Under the pieces are notes generated by a model. The model saw only the letters and a list, made by a program, of their open reading frames with translations. It did no database searches and had not been told where the DNA came from. The position numbers and the translations under genes are program-made. From NCBI RefSeq assembly GCF_904849725.1, contig NC_058522.1, forward strand, positions 227,515,084-227,579,083: a stretch of 64,000 nucleotides of DNA, in the 5' to 3' direction. The DNA comes from Hordeum vulgare subsp. vulgare. Taxonomy: Eukaryota; Streptophyta; Magnoliopsida; Poales; Poaceae. The first letter of the stretch is position 1; every line of letters starts with the position of its first letter. Shown one piece after another: positions 36,117-47,964 of this stretch.

Positions 36117-37147
36117 CATTTTCCGTGGCTTATTCTCAGCAGAATATGGCGCGACTCGTTTGGATCCCATGGGGTTGTCGCAAGGCCCGGTGATGCTGTT
36201 GATCCACTCGCTTACCGTTTCTTCAGAAAGCAGGGTGCGACCGAGTGGAATCTTCATAACCCGAGTAATGCCACATGGCATGGTCCCTCGCCTGAAGGGG
36301 CTGGATGCGCCGACTAAGGACCGTCTCCAGCAGGTCCATACCAGTTAGTCCATTTCTGACCAAGCCGATCACCTCACCCACTGCTACCTTTTCATCCTCG
36401 AATATAGTCAGTATTCTAGGGGCAGTCGGACGACCTAAGGTGAAAGGAGGGAGGCCAGTGGACATGTTCGGAGATGCGATATCATTGCAGTAGAACCATG
36501 TCGACTGCCATTTCTGAACCGATTCAGGAAGGGTCATTGTGGATAAGTGCTCCTATTCCTTTTTTGGATCCCCAAACCACCACACAACTGGATGACGTTG
36601 GTCCGAGTGTCCCCTGGATTCACCTTTTTCACCGTTTGGGACCGAGCAGTAAATATGTTCTTGAACAACCCCCAATGAGGAGGGCAACCCAGGAAACACT
36701 CACACAGAGTGATAAACGCAGAAAGATATGCGACAATATTCGGTGGAAGGTGGTGAATTTGTATCCCAAAGTAAAAGAGGAAACCCTGGAAAAAGGATGT
36801 GGAGGCAGAGAAAAACCCCGTTCGACATGTGTGAGGAGAAGGACCCGCTCGCCCTCGCGAGGTGCCGGCTCAAGCTCCCCCTCCGACAATCTCCAAGAGT
36901 TCTCCACCACCATCCCATTCTCGACGAGATCTAGGACGTCCTCCTTCGTCACGGTGGACGGGAGAAAATCCCCGTGTATCCACCCCGGCGGCACTGCGGC
37001 CCGACCTGACTTTCTTCCCTTGTTGCCCTTCTTGGCACGCTCGAGCTTGGAGGTTTTGCTCTTCCGATGGCTGCGGTGGTGAAGGAAAGGCTGAGCAAAG
37101 CTGGTGAGACGAAGGTGGAGGAGAAGCAAGAAAGGATCAAGGCGCAA
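36117..37147 (-). pseudogene. Antisense gene of Tat, first exon (Transposase_28-type domain)
   Basis: The minus strand carries the grass 'putative gypsy type transposon' domain: SKLERAKKGNKGRKSGRAAV, PPGWIHGDFLPSTVTKEDVL, EPAPREGERVLLLTHVERGF and SLPPHPFSRV. After shifts it continues with VQKWQSTWFYCNDIASPNMS and RRIQPLQARDHAMWHYSG. It ends KPRKM at a GTATGT donor (36116), giving an 89-nt intron (36028-36116). At least two frameshifts (near 36620 and 36250) break it. Biological role is unknown. In this family the gene is transcribed opposite to gag-pol. Confidence 0.78.
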
Positions 37148-37170
37148 CTATAGCCCTAGCCCTAGCCGCA

Positions 37171-37178
37171 TTTATATA
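37171..37178 (-). promoter_or_regulatory. TATA box of the antisense gene
   Basis: TATATAAA on the minus strand lies about 25-30 bp upstream of the first exon's open frame, followed by a GC-rich leader. Confidence 0.5.
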
Positions 37179-37597
37179 ACCGACCGACTGAATCACCGAC
37201 TGGTGGGTCCTCGAGATCTCAGCTTATCCCAATATGAGAGGAGATGTGACGCGTGGCGATGATGACAACGTGATAATCGAGGCATCGTTGCTCCACTTGC
37301 CCTGACAGTTGCGTCATCCCCGCGAGGCGCCGGAAACCGAAATTTTGAATCCCGTGAGATCCGGACCTGTCGTAGTGATCAATCATATCAAAAGATCCCG
37401 CCAGTCACTCAGAATAATCCCAAGCATCTAAAATCACTCAGGCACACTTCGCAACAGAATCGATCAAGGCGAATGACGAAGATTTCAGTTGACCCGAAGT
37501 TTTATCAATCCCAGGAAAATGACCAAGGTCAGCACGACTCGACAAGAACTTACATCGACCCCTTCGTCACTCGAACCCCGATCCATTCGGGGGCTAA
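37179..37597 (+). other. Tat 3' untranslated region with polypurine tract
   Basis: Non-coding on the plus strand. On the minus strand it is the promoter side of the antisense gene. CGGGGGCTAA directly precedes the 3' LTR and is the likely polypurine tract. Confidence 0.55.
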
Positions 37598-38174
37598 TGA
37601 TGGGGATATGTACCTAGGGTAGGGTCACATGCGTGACCTGAATGTCCTACCCAAGGGTATCTCATTATTAGGCCAAGGGTCACACAGAATATTCCGACTA
37701 GATGTACATGGCGCCAAAAACGTCACTCGATACGCAAACACTCGGACTACACTCCCATCCACTCGACGACCTGTATCCACTTAGAAGGATTCCAGTCGAC
37801 ATCGAAGACCAAAAGTCACCTACGAAGGCCAACAGACATACATTCAGGCAATGGTCTTTAGTAACATTTATTACTAGCATACGTTATCAGTAACGTATAT
37901 CGTTAACTCATATTGATCAAGCCCTTAGATGCTGAGGCCTTGATGAGGGGTGGTGCACTCTATATAAGCCACCCCTCCCCTTTGGCACAAGGGTTCGCAC
38001 CCCCGGTACTACATAATCCACACTGCAAGAGCTCCCGAGCACTGAGACGTAGGGCTATTACCTCTAAGAGAGGGGCCTGAACTCATACATCTTGTGTACA
38101 AGCTTGCCGTAGCTAGGACTCTGCCCTCTCCGTTCGTACCCTACATCTCTACTGCGAGGTTCATTTCCACGACA
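37598..38174 (+). repeat. Tat 3' LTR, 577 bp
   Basis: Starts TGATGGGGATATG and ends CCACGACA followed by GACAC. Same length as the 5' LTR. Confidence 0.9.
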
Positions 38175-38179
38175 GACAC

Positions 38180-39115
38180 CACAAGCCCCCTATCACCATT
38201 GCGTTTCTCTCCTTCCAAGTCCAGGGTCCTATATGCTCACAAAATTTCACCCTCAATAACAAACCAAGCATTGACTTGGTCCAGTGCAACCAACTAACTA
38301 GAAGCCCTTGTGCAAATGCATAATTTGATTAGCCAACTAGTTAAATTATACAAAGTATTGTGCAAAACATTTGTGCAGCCGTAGCATCTCGTCCACCAAC
38401 CCCTTGGACAATCAAATTAACAAAACAATCTTCATTTTCATGAAATGTTCAACCCTTAGCGAGCGCCATCCATCTCCTCACCCCCCCGAAACGACACTAC
38501 TACGACGAGTTGCCCCCATGAAACACCAAATATCCGATCGACGCGAGTTGCATGGATCCCGTGCTTCCGCGGGTACACCAAAACAAGGTGCGGGGCACTG
38601 ACCCCCCCTTGTCGTGTCATGACCACACACGCTTATGTGTCATGAATCACCGCCCTCTTGTGCCCGTGCTACCAGAGAACACCAAATCGAAGGAGATGTA
38701 CCATGAATCCCCGCCCCGGTACCGAAATACATCTACATCAAATCAAACTTGCGAAGCATTTGACGACATTGTAACCCTAGAAATTGAGAACCCCTCCTAG
38801 TCCGCCACCACCGCGCAAAAAAACAAAGTCACCAAGACAGAGAGATAAGACAGGGAGTTGAGTACATGCGACACCTACGAGGAACAACGACTCCACACAA
38901 GTACCATGAGGAATCGCGTCATCTATTTGAGAACTCCACCTCGTCTCCGCCTCTCTCAGGCTTTGTTTCATAATGAGAAAAGTGGAGGGAAATGAGGAAG
39001 GATGTGAGAGGAATTGAGAGGGAGTAACAAGGAGGAGAGAAAACAATACAAGTTTCGAAAACCGCGGCCCATGATCTCTCCAGACAACATATAGGTGGGT
39101 TCGAATAGGGAAAAA
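38180..39115. other. Non-coding sequence, right flank of Tat
   Basis: Continuation of the sequence left of 11241. It contains a few TTGTGCAAA motifs like those in the 9.8-10.6 kb repeat. I see no gene or complete element. Confidence 0.45.
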
Positions 39116-39120
39116 CCACC

Positions 39121-40636
39121 TCTAGGATCGAAAGTATGTTTAGAGGGTGTGTGTGATTAGACTACTTGACAAGATATTTTTTTGCCTTTTCCCAATTTTA
39201 CTTGAGAGGCAGCTACAACAGTTATAACAAGTCAAGTACACCCTACACATGCAGTTCTAATAGTATATCAGCGGAAAGTAAACATGCAAGTGTAAATAGA
39301 GGAGTAAGGTAGGGAGATCAAACGCATGAGGTTGACACAACGATTTTTGGCATGGTTCCGATAGGTGGCGCTATCTTACGTCCATGTTAGTGGAGACTTC
39401 AACCCACGGAGGGTAACGACTATGAGAGTCCACGGAGGGCCCCACCCATGGAGGGTCCACAAAGAAGCGACCTTGTCTATCCCACCACGGCTTCCGTCCA
39501 CAGAGGAGTAGCCTTATTCACGGTAGATCTTCACGAAGTAGGCGATCTCCTTGCCCTTACAAACATCTTGGTTCAACTCCACAACACGAAGTAGGAGGCT
39601 CCCAAGCGACACCTAACCAATCTAGGAGGCACCACTCTTCAAAAGGTAATAGATGGGGTAGATCAATGAACTCCTTGCTCTTGTGCTTCTAAAGATAGTC
39701 TCCTCAACACGAAGCACTTTCTCACAAAATATGCATGGGTAGGGGAGGTTGATTTGGTGGAAAGCAATTTGGGGAGGCTAGATATCAAGTTTCTAATGAT
39801 TGGATTGGAATATCTTGGTCTCAACACATGAGTAGGTGGTTCTCTCTCAGAAAATGGATCTGGAAATGAAGTGTGTATTCTGAGTGCTTCTCCCACGAAT
39901 GAGAGGTGGGTGAAGGGGTATATATAGGCAGCAGCAAAAATCCAATTGTTACACACAAAAGAGCAAACTCGGTGACACCGAAGTTGGAAACTCGGTGGTA
40001 CCGACTAGCACTAAAGGTGTGAACTTTTGAATCTCGGTGAGACCGATATATACAACTCGGTGGCACCGAAAAGGTGACTAAAGGTCAGATGGGCAAACTC
40101 GGTGGCACCGATACTCAAACTTGGAAACTCCGATATTGTGTATCTTGGCAACAGAATGTTGGTCACCCAAACTCGGTAGCACCGATGCAGATTCGGTTGC
40201 ACCGATTTGGTAGGAATGGCTAGGGTTTTGTGTGATGTTCAAACTCGGTGGGTCCGCTGTGGAAATGTTGGTGACACCGAATTTGTGAATGTGGAACTTG
40301 ACAGAGTGGATATTTGAGACAAATGACTCAGTGTTTTGGTGGCTAACTTTGAGCATTTGAGCAAACAATTCATTTTACTACCTCACCCTCTTTTGATAGT
40401 ATTGGCTTTCCCATGGACTCAAAAAGTGTTTTCTCACAAATATAAAATGAAGAGTCTTCTAGCTTGAAGCTTGAGCCAATATTATTCCTTTCTTGCATCA
40501 AGGGGCATCTCCCCAATAACCTTAAGCCATAACATCTTTTGAACTTTTCTGAAATATACTTGGAAAACACATTAGTCCAATGATGCATATGTTGTGATCA
40601 ATTATCAAACCACCCTAGGGAGCAATTGTTCTTTCA
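39121..40636 (-). mobile_element. Solo LTR, minus strand, 1516 bp
   Basis: On the minus strand it starts TGAAAGAACAATTGCTCCC and ends CGATCCTAGA (expected terminal CA mutated to GA), flanked by CCACC on both sides (39116-39120 and 40637-40641). Same family as the LTR at 3536-5039, in opposite orientation. It contains the dyad cluster (39960-40290) and a TATA box (39919-39926). No internal domain remains. Confidence 0.9.
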
Positions 40637-40789
40637 CCACCCACGACCGCGGCGGGAGCCATCCCGACCAGGTGGCACGTAGCACATGCACGTTACGATT
40701 GGGGCGTAATCGTGCGACTAGGATTCGTTCGCTCGATCTCACAAAAAAGAATGCGTGCAGTTTTAAAATTTCAGGTACAAACGTTGATC

Positions 40790-41345
40790 TTTTTTAGGGA
40801 ATGCCATCATGGCTTACTTTATTGATTCGGCATAATGGTTACATTGTTTGGGAGGGCAATTACAAGATAATCAGGAGGTTCATCAACCCAACTACGAAAA
40901 GCATTATTATCAATGGTAAATTTAGTTAAATTATGGGTAACCTCATTCACCTGTCGCACACAGAAGAAAATGTACCGAACCTATCATCCCTGCTATGATG
41001 AAGCATTCTGCATAGCTCGCGTGCTTCATTTCATATCCTTTCCTAACCTGTACAAGCAATGATAATTTTCAAAGTATCCAATTCAATTTTTATGGAATGG
41101 AACTCTAGTGAGTTTGCTAGTACGATGCCTTCTTTCACTATCATTGTTGTGATGAACGAACATTAATTGAGGAATCCGAATACAAGCCGTCGTAAAAAAA
41201 ACACCAATAGCATGTCCGATGACGGTTCATGTCGATCATTTTTCTTTCTCAACAAAAAATGATGCATCCACGTTGACTTTTACTGTTCCGGTTGAAGGTG
41301 TTTTGTCATTTCAGCCCCGTTCGGTCAATAGCAATATTCCTTGCA
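40790..41345 (-). pseudogene. Decayed non-LTR element tail (RNase H-like)
   Basis: The minus strand gives KVNVDASFF (41258-41290), the usual start of the RNase H-like domain of plant LINE-type proteins. Several shifts follow, then RQVNEVTHNLTKFTIDNN, a stop at 40819-40821, and a short 3' end finishing in A6 (T run 40790-40795). The V-N-VAH-L pattern is the conserved end of that domain. It is truncated and multiply broken, with no target duplication found. It could also be a captured gene fragment. Confidence 0.5.
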
Positions 41346-41648
41346 AAATGCACTATAAACCTTGATCTGATTCGGCTTTTCTTAAGGAAGGGGTTGCTTC
41401 CGCAAAAAAAAAAAAGAAAAAAAGAAAAAAGGAAGGGGTTGTAATCCAATGCGGAAGGTGTTTTGTAATTCGACTAGGCGACCAACTGACCTGTCCAATA
41501 TAACAGAGAGGCCAGGTTGCGCGAAGGGCCCGACCAAGCCCAGCCCATACCGCCAGCCACCTCTGTCGTTGTCGCTACTGACGCGGCACGAGCCGGCGAA
41601 TCCGACAAGCCCCCGACCTCTCCTCGCTCGCCGCGAGATCCCGCGCCC

Positions 41649-44600
41649 ATGGCGGTCGGCATCGCGCTCCTGCTCGACCTGGCGGCCCGCGCGCCCCACT
41701 CCTCAGCCTCCCTCCACTCGCACGCCGCCTTCTCCGCCGCCGCAGCCGCCGCCGCCGCCGCAGCCATCTCCGCCTCCGCTGTACCCCTCTCCGCGCGGCC
41801 CTTCTCCGGGTTAGTTCGACCACCCACCCCCACTCCTTTAATCTCCTAATAACTACGAGCGCTTTTGTTATTTCCTGCTCCCGTGTTTTTTCTTGTGCGC
41901 GCGTGCGTATGTCGCGATCGAGGTGTTTGGTGCATTGCGCCGCGAGGATTCTCTCAGTGATATTCAGTTGCGCCCGCACAGTTAGCGCGCGAGTATTTCG
42001 GTGCAGTAGTCGCAGCTGAGCTGCTAAAGCTTGATGTATTAATCATTGCAGTTTCTAAAGCTTCTGTCCGGTGTTCAATATCGTCTTTGGATAGCTAGTT
42101 GCAAGTGTTCAGGGTTTGGAGGTGAATTTAACTGCTACACATGAAACTTCATGTTGTGGTCTATTAGTTGGGGTTTGCTCTTGGTGCGCATGAGGTGTAC
42201 TCCCTCCGTTCCTAAATATAAGTCTTTTTAGAGGTTCCACTAAGAAACTAGATACGGATGTTTATAGACATACTTTAGAGTATAGATTCACTCATTTTGC
42301 TCCGTATGTAGACTCCTAGTGAAATCTCTTAAAAGACTTATATTTAGAAACGGAGGAAGTATATGGGTATATCAAGTTGAGTTTGTGATTTTAGTCAAGC
42401 TTTTGTTCACTAGCCAGCACAAGTCATGCTTTTCTACAAATGAATGTGGAATGAATGATAATAAGATATCTTCACTACTAACTTGGAAGTAAAGACCTGG
42501 AAAATTATATGAATGTACATTACCTATTACCAGGGACGCTGTTTGTTGATGCATGCAAGCTGCATTTAGTATTTTCCTCTGATTATTCATTTTTAATCTG
42601 TTGACCTTATTACTAAGTGATGCTTTCCTGGTTCAGTTTTGCAGGATTCACTGTTGCTCATTGTGATGCTGGTTCAACTTATGGATCGAATGATAGCCCT
42701 GATCTTGTCAGTGATCTTAATGACAAGATACATGACTCGATTCATGATCTCCAATTACCGATAAAAGAATACCCGTTGGAGCTGAAGCCGCTTTTGTATG
42801 CATTTGGCTTTAAGCATTTGAGTATGACGACCATTAGGGCCTTTTTATTATACTATTTACCACTTCTGGAGCCTCGTCCGCCCACTGATGACGATGACGA
42901 TGATGATCTGCTTCAAGATGATTCAGAGAGGCCTCCGGTCGACCTGGTTACTCCCTTCCATAATTCATTGAAGCAAATCGCACGCGAGGTACATCTTTTC
43001 TCTGACACTTTAGTACAGTAGCGTGATTCCTGCTCATACATATGTTTTAGTCACAGTGAGTGGCTAGGCACATGCTTGGTTTGACTGATTGATCAGATAG
43101 GATATGTCAGTATCTTGAATCCAGATGCTCATGTGTATTCACCTTAACCAACCTCCAATGTTGCCTTGCCTCTCAGTCCACGAGAAGCATAAATTCAGTC
43201 TGTGCAAATTCAATGCTTGCTAGATTTTTTCAATCGCTATTACTTGACTTGTTGATTTTGCTTCCTAGTTAGACTATCTTCAAAATAAACATGAATTGTT
43301 CTTTGTATACGTGAAACATAAATGTACTTCCTAGTATTCATGTTATTTATGTAGGGCCTGGTGAATAATAAAGCTAGTCCAAGCAGGTGGACTTCCTGCC
43401 TTCCTGGCCTTATCCTGTAACCCTAATTCAGCTTTGTAGGAAAATTCAAAATCAGCTGAAGCCATTTGGGTGTATTTATGAGTCATAACACTCTTTAAAC
43501 TGAGGCAATTTTAAGCTGCTTATATTATAATTTTAAGCTTGGCCCAGAAGATCATTATTTATTTCTCCTATGTGAAGTAAAAGTCACTTGCTTAATCTTC
43601 TGTTCTGCATTTCAGGTTTCTGTTGTAACAACAAGAAGAGTATTCGAAAGGATCGCGGTTCGTCATGTTTCAGCAAGAACAGCATGGAAGCTTCTCAAAG
43701 GTGAACGCTTCTCCGTTTTTCTCATGTCTTCTAGCAGCACTGTAGAAGCAGTGTAACAACCACATCAGTATTAGAAAGGTTTGCAGCTGTGATACTCCCA
43801 CACAATTCCTCAAGTTAACGTGCTTATATGGACTGCCAGTACACAGTACTTTATTCTGTGCTGCTCCACCCTAAGCCCCTTACCATGAGTATTGTAGATG
43901 TTGATATTTTTTTTCTGTAAACTTGGTCAAAGAAACAAAATTAATACACCTTATATAAAAAGGAACATAGGGAGTATCCGTGAACAGGAAGCGCGTGTAT
44001 TTAGAGGTGCTACTGCCTCCAACTTCAAATGTTTATTCAGTTATCTTCTAACAGGGGTTGATGGAAATTTGAAACCATGGCATTGCTCCTAGAAATCCAA
44101 AGCAGGAAATACCTTAGTCTAGGTTGGTTTCAGAGGATTGACCTGTTGGAATAACTATAAATCCTAATGTGATTGTTATTTCAATCGAATAGCTACATTC
44201 TTGGAATTATCATTTTGCATAGAAAGAATGTGTTATTTTATGAAGTGTTACCATATCACTAGTTCCCTTGCCTTAGTTTTATTGAGAACCTTGTTCACCA
44301 TATCATTGGCATGTCTCTTATTGCTGCTATTCTCCAGAGTCCTATTGAATGTTATATTCAGCTTGCAATTGCTTGTTGGTTTAACTTGTGGTTCAAACTA
44401 TTAGGCAACTAAAACCACAATCAAATTTTCCTTTTTACGATCTTGTTCTGCATGCATGTGTAAATAATTTTTTTCTTAATAACTTGGCAAGGTTAGGACT
44501 CAGAAAATAGCTAGCACATTACTCCCTCTGTTCCTAAATATAAGTCTTTTTAGAGATTTCAATATGGACTACATACGGATGTATATAGACATATTTTAGA

Positions 44601-46217
44601 GTGTACATTTACTCTATGTAGTCTACATTGGAATCTCTAAAAAGATTTATATTTAGGAACGGAGGTAGTAGTATTTTATGTTTGGACACCTTACCCTGGC
44701 TTAGGGCACTACAAAAGTAAAGACTAAGTGCCTAACACAGTTTGTCTAATTAGAACTTATCTATGAGCTGAGATTTGTTCGGTATGTCATGTGCCCTGAA
44801 CGCTGAGTTGAATGGTAAGTCTTAAATCCCTATCTCTTTGTGGGTGAGTTGAGTACTCCTCACCATCGAATAGATTATTTATTTTGACTTCTTGTGCTGG
44901 CCAAACATTGTCCTATCCCTTTGCAGGATGTGCCTCCAAATTTATCTTAGATATGCCTGGTAGCTACATTTTCTGTCATATGCTAGCTTACCAATAAGTT
45001 ATGCCATGTTCTGTCCATTGCTTCTGTTTTGACACGTTAGTCATATGATTATTTTCTTTTATCTTCTTGTGTGCTCGTTTGTGATTATCACTTTATCTGC
45101 TGTTATTATATAATGCCTTCCTGTTTACTTCTTTTTTCTAAAGATGCTGCAAAATCATCGAAGAGGAAAGCTATGAGGGGGATGTCAATTCCAGAATACA
45201 CATACTGTGTTGCCAGAACAACTTTCCGAGGTAAGATTTGCCTGCAGTGTCACTTTTCCTTCTGTAATTATTATTCAATTAGTTCTTTCTTGAAACAGCG
45301 CATGCATTGGGAGTAGCTGCTACTTGGGTTGTACAATCTATCGTCCAGGTCTACAAATGTTTTATTCGTCAACCTGATAATGACGAGGAATTGTTCGACG
45401 AGAAGGAAAAACTCAGATTGTTCGGGAGAAGTATCTATAGCGTAACCATCAAATGTGGTTTCTCTTTGTTTTTTGCCTCGATTGGAGCAGGCCTTGGTGT
45501 CCTCCTGCATCCAGTGCATGGACAGTGGATTGGTGAGTTAATACTTCTTTTCTTTCATCAGTTCAAGTACTAGACTATGCCTTGTTTGCCAAAGCATCTC
45601 ATTTTGTTTCTGGAATAACAATATTCGTTGAAGAGTTTCAGTTTCACTTATGTTGGTGATAAAGAAATCTTTTTGTTTATTCAAAATCACATAAATTAAT
45701 TTTATTTATTCTGCATGTAATGCTCTATTTTCATTTTGTTTTGGTAAGTTTGCAGCTTTTTATGTTGGAAGTACCCTTTATGTTGCCAAAAGTAAAAAAT
45801 GTGTCCTATGTGTTTATTGTGGAATGGCTTGAAGCACAGATATTATTTGTTTCATTTCAAATTTGTCTCCCCTAAGATATGTTCCCTCCGTCCGGAAATA
45901 CTTGTCCGAGGAATGGATGTATCTAGATGTATTTTAGTTCTAAATACATCCATTTCTATCCATTTTTGTGACAAGTAATTTCGGACGGAGGGAGTAACAA
46001 GGTTCTATTGGTTCTTCTGTCCATATTAGTTTGTTTCGAAGGAATTTAGGACACCGCCACCTTGAATCGCTGCAACATGTTAGTATTGGTTCAGTTCAAA
46101 CTAATTTGACACTGTATTTCTCCTATATGGCTTGCAGGTTGTATCCTTGGAGATTTTGCAGGACCAGTTGTTGCTATCCTTATTTTCGAGAAGTTACAGT
46201 TCCCGCTAGAAGGGTAA
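41649..46217 (+). CDS. Conserved plant membrane-type protein, six exons, 332 aa
   Basis: Exons 41649-41809, 42637-42988, 43616-43700, 45144-45230, 45299-45532 and 46138-46217 join to 999 nt with all GT-AG junctions and no internal stop. ATG 41649 is the first in-frame start after a GC-rich leader. The protein has a ten-alanine run (residues 30-39), an Asp run (138-144), a basic stretch (about 178-215) and two C-terminal hydrophobic segments, about 281-298 and 308-325. These are joined by a Gly-rich motif GAGLGVLLHPVHGQWIGCIL, so the C-terminus is probably membrane-embedded. The Ala/Ser/His-rich N-terminus could be an organelle transit peptide. I do not recognise a named family. In exon 2 the acceptor at 42635-42636 keeps frame; the AG eight bases later would hit a TGA at once. 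Three MITEs sit in introns 1, 3 and 5. This is the only intact gene here. Confidence 0.85.
42200..42359. mobile_element. Stowaway MITE (Thalos-like), intron 1
   Basis: A 160-bp inverted-repeat element, CTCCCTCCGTTCCTAAATAT to the complementary end, flanked by TA. Its size and termini match the Triticeae Thalos type. Ends and interior are AT-rich with a long hairpin potential. Confidence 0.88.
44522..44668. mobile_element. Stowaway MITE (Thalos/Athos-like), intron 3
   Basis: A 147-bp inverted repeat starting CTCCCTCTGTTCCTAAATAT and ending GGAACGGAGGTAG, flanked by TA. Related to the intron 1 element but independently inserted. Confidence 0.87.
45882..45994. mobile_element. Stowaway MITE (short type), intron 5
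   Basis: 113 bp. Termini TTCCCTCCGTCCGGAAATAC and GGACGGAGGGAG. The right side has TA; the left TA and first C are mutated to TG and T. A different Stowaway subfamily from the other two. Confidence 0.82.
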
Positions 46218-46550
46218 AGACCACCATCTCCCGCTACACAGTTAAGAAACCCAGGTCATCCAACCTTGCGTCTAGCCTGCCTGGTTTTGAAGAACATGAA
46301 GTGGAGCCTACACTGTCAGGATCTTCGTTGGCCTAACTTGGAGCTCAAAGCTGATGAATAACTATGCATGGTTAATAGCTTTTCGTGGCACAATGTCATT
46401 GGGTATTGTGTAATGCTTACTTTTGGCACAATGAATAACTAGCTATTATGTATGCTTACTTCGCTACTGTGCTTCAGATTTTGAACTCAAAGGAACATCT
46501 TTTATCCACTGATTTGCCAAATTTCTACAGTAAGTACTTCGCTGCCCTTA
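46218..46550 (+). other. 3' UTR and downstream flank of the host gene
   Basis: AT-rich, with AATGAATAACT repeats near 46355 and 46430 that could serve as poly(A) signals. It ends with TTA at 46548-46550, the target triplet of the Harbinger element. Confidence 0.5.
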
Positions 46551-47964
46551 GGCCTCGTTCGGTATTCGGGTATTCGCACATTATCGAGAGTATTTTACAG
46601 GCCCGGTAAAAGAATCCTTGAAATTCCCCACAACCCGTTCGTTACCCCGGTATTGGACCGGCCCATCCCCAAATTTACACGCCTGAAACCCCTGTAAGAG
46701 CAGAAGCGAGGGGCAGCTCGCGAATTTCCTCCCTTCGTGACGGTATCGCTCCCTCTGTAGTCTGCCCCTCCGCCGTCGTCCCTCCCCACCGTCCGCTCCC
46801 ATCGTCGGCCCTCTGTTCGTCGGCTCCGTCCAGGCCTCAACCCTTGCCAGACGATCCGTCGGTCCTGCCTCCTCAGCCCCTGCCGCCTCCGACACCAGAA
46901 CTCATTGCTCCGGTAACCTCGCGTCTTCGCCGGTAATGTTCCATCTCCCTCCCCTCTCCTCTCCCTTTTCTAGGGTTTCACTTGTTGCTCTAACCATTGG
47001 CCTGCTAGCATTCTTACTATTGTAGATGCGATTTGTTTACTGGTCAGCTTACAAGATTACAAGATTTAGCCTGCAACTTGTAGTCATGCTCCTGTAACAT
47101 GCTCGTGTTCGTGTAACATACTTGGTGCTATGAAGATGCGATTTGTCCGAGCAGTCATGCTCCTGTAAAATGCTCGTGTTTATCAAATGGAAGTATACAA
47201 TATAGCTCATTTGCAATGTTGTTTGATTTAGTAACAAGTATATAATGTCCCATCTCAGTAGTTAAGTTGTTGTTGACTGAAAAACGGTTGCTTATCTCAC
47301 TAGTAAACTGCTGCTGTTTGCTGATGACTGTGTGTCTAGTTGTCTAGTTGCTCAACTTTGACTTGCTGATGATTGTGTGTCCCATTTGAACTAGCTGCAT
47401 CAGCAAGCTCAGATAAGTTAAAATTATGAATGGTTGGTTGGCACATTTTTCAATACACGAGAGGGATATTTGCTTACTAGACAAGGATATAGTTACCTTA
47501 TGTTATTTGGACCTGCGATCGTCAATCTTTTACCCACTGTTGTGCTAGTTGGTTCGTGCTTTAGGTCTATGCTAGCAGGTTGATGGTTGTCCCTTTTTTC
47601 TCAGCTTTGAGTTGGGAAATGTGGAAAGCAGGCATTTCCATACAATTACTTATGCATGATGATGGGAAGAAACATATTTGATAATGATGTTCTGTCATCG
47701 AATAAAAGGAAGGAAAATGTAGAGATGTTCTGTTTTATTCTGAATGAACATTCTCCAATTTGTAGCCGTCCTTGGATAGTTGTCCTTGGATTATCTAAAC
47801 CTTAGACCAACTGATTTGTTTTTTTATAGGTACCCGATCCTTGGTTTATAGTGGGAGTGGACGAGCCGTTACCTTCGTGGGATCCCGTTAAGACGCCAAA
47901 GTTTGGTATGCCTTGTATTTAATAGGGCTTGTTAGATCTCTAATTCTTGTTAGCTTTCTAATTC

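Larger units (their letters stand above)
11246..38174 (+). mobile_element. Complete Ty3/gypsy Tat-lineage retrotransposon, with two nested guests
   Basis: Both LTRs are 577 bp (11246-11822 and 37598-38174). The target duplication GACAC is perfect (11241-11245 and 38175-38179). Order: LTR, TGGCGCC-type primer site, gag, PR, RT, RNase H, second RNase H, INT, minisatellite, antisense gene, polypurine tract, LTR. The second RNase H and the antisense gene place it in the Tat group. Removing the solo LTR (17369-19176) and the LARD (23330-35470) leaves about 13 kb. All ORFs are broken, so it is not autonomous now. By eye about eleven differences separate the two LTRs in their first 150 bp, so it is older than the LARD inside it. 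Confidence 0.92.

Noticed and set aside
37150..37169. Telomere-like CCCTAG repeats
   Set aside because: Only three short copies and not the plant CCCTAAA unit; it is the leader of the antisense gene.
43898..44404. ORFs inside intron 3 of the host gene
   Set aside because: They lie in an AT-rich intron, lack splice signals linking them to the gene and interrupt the otherwise clean exon chain.
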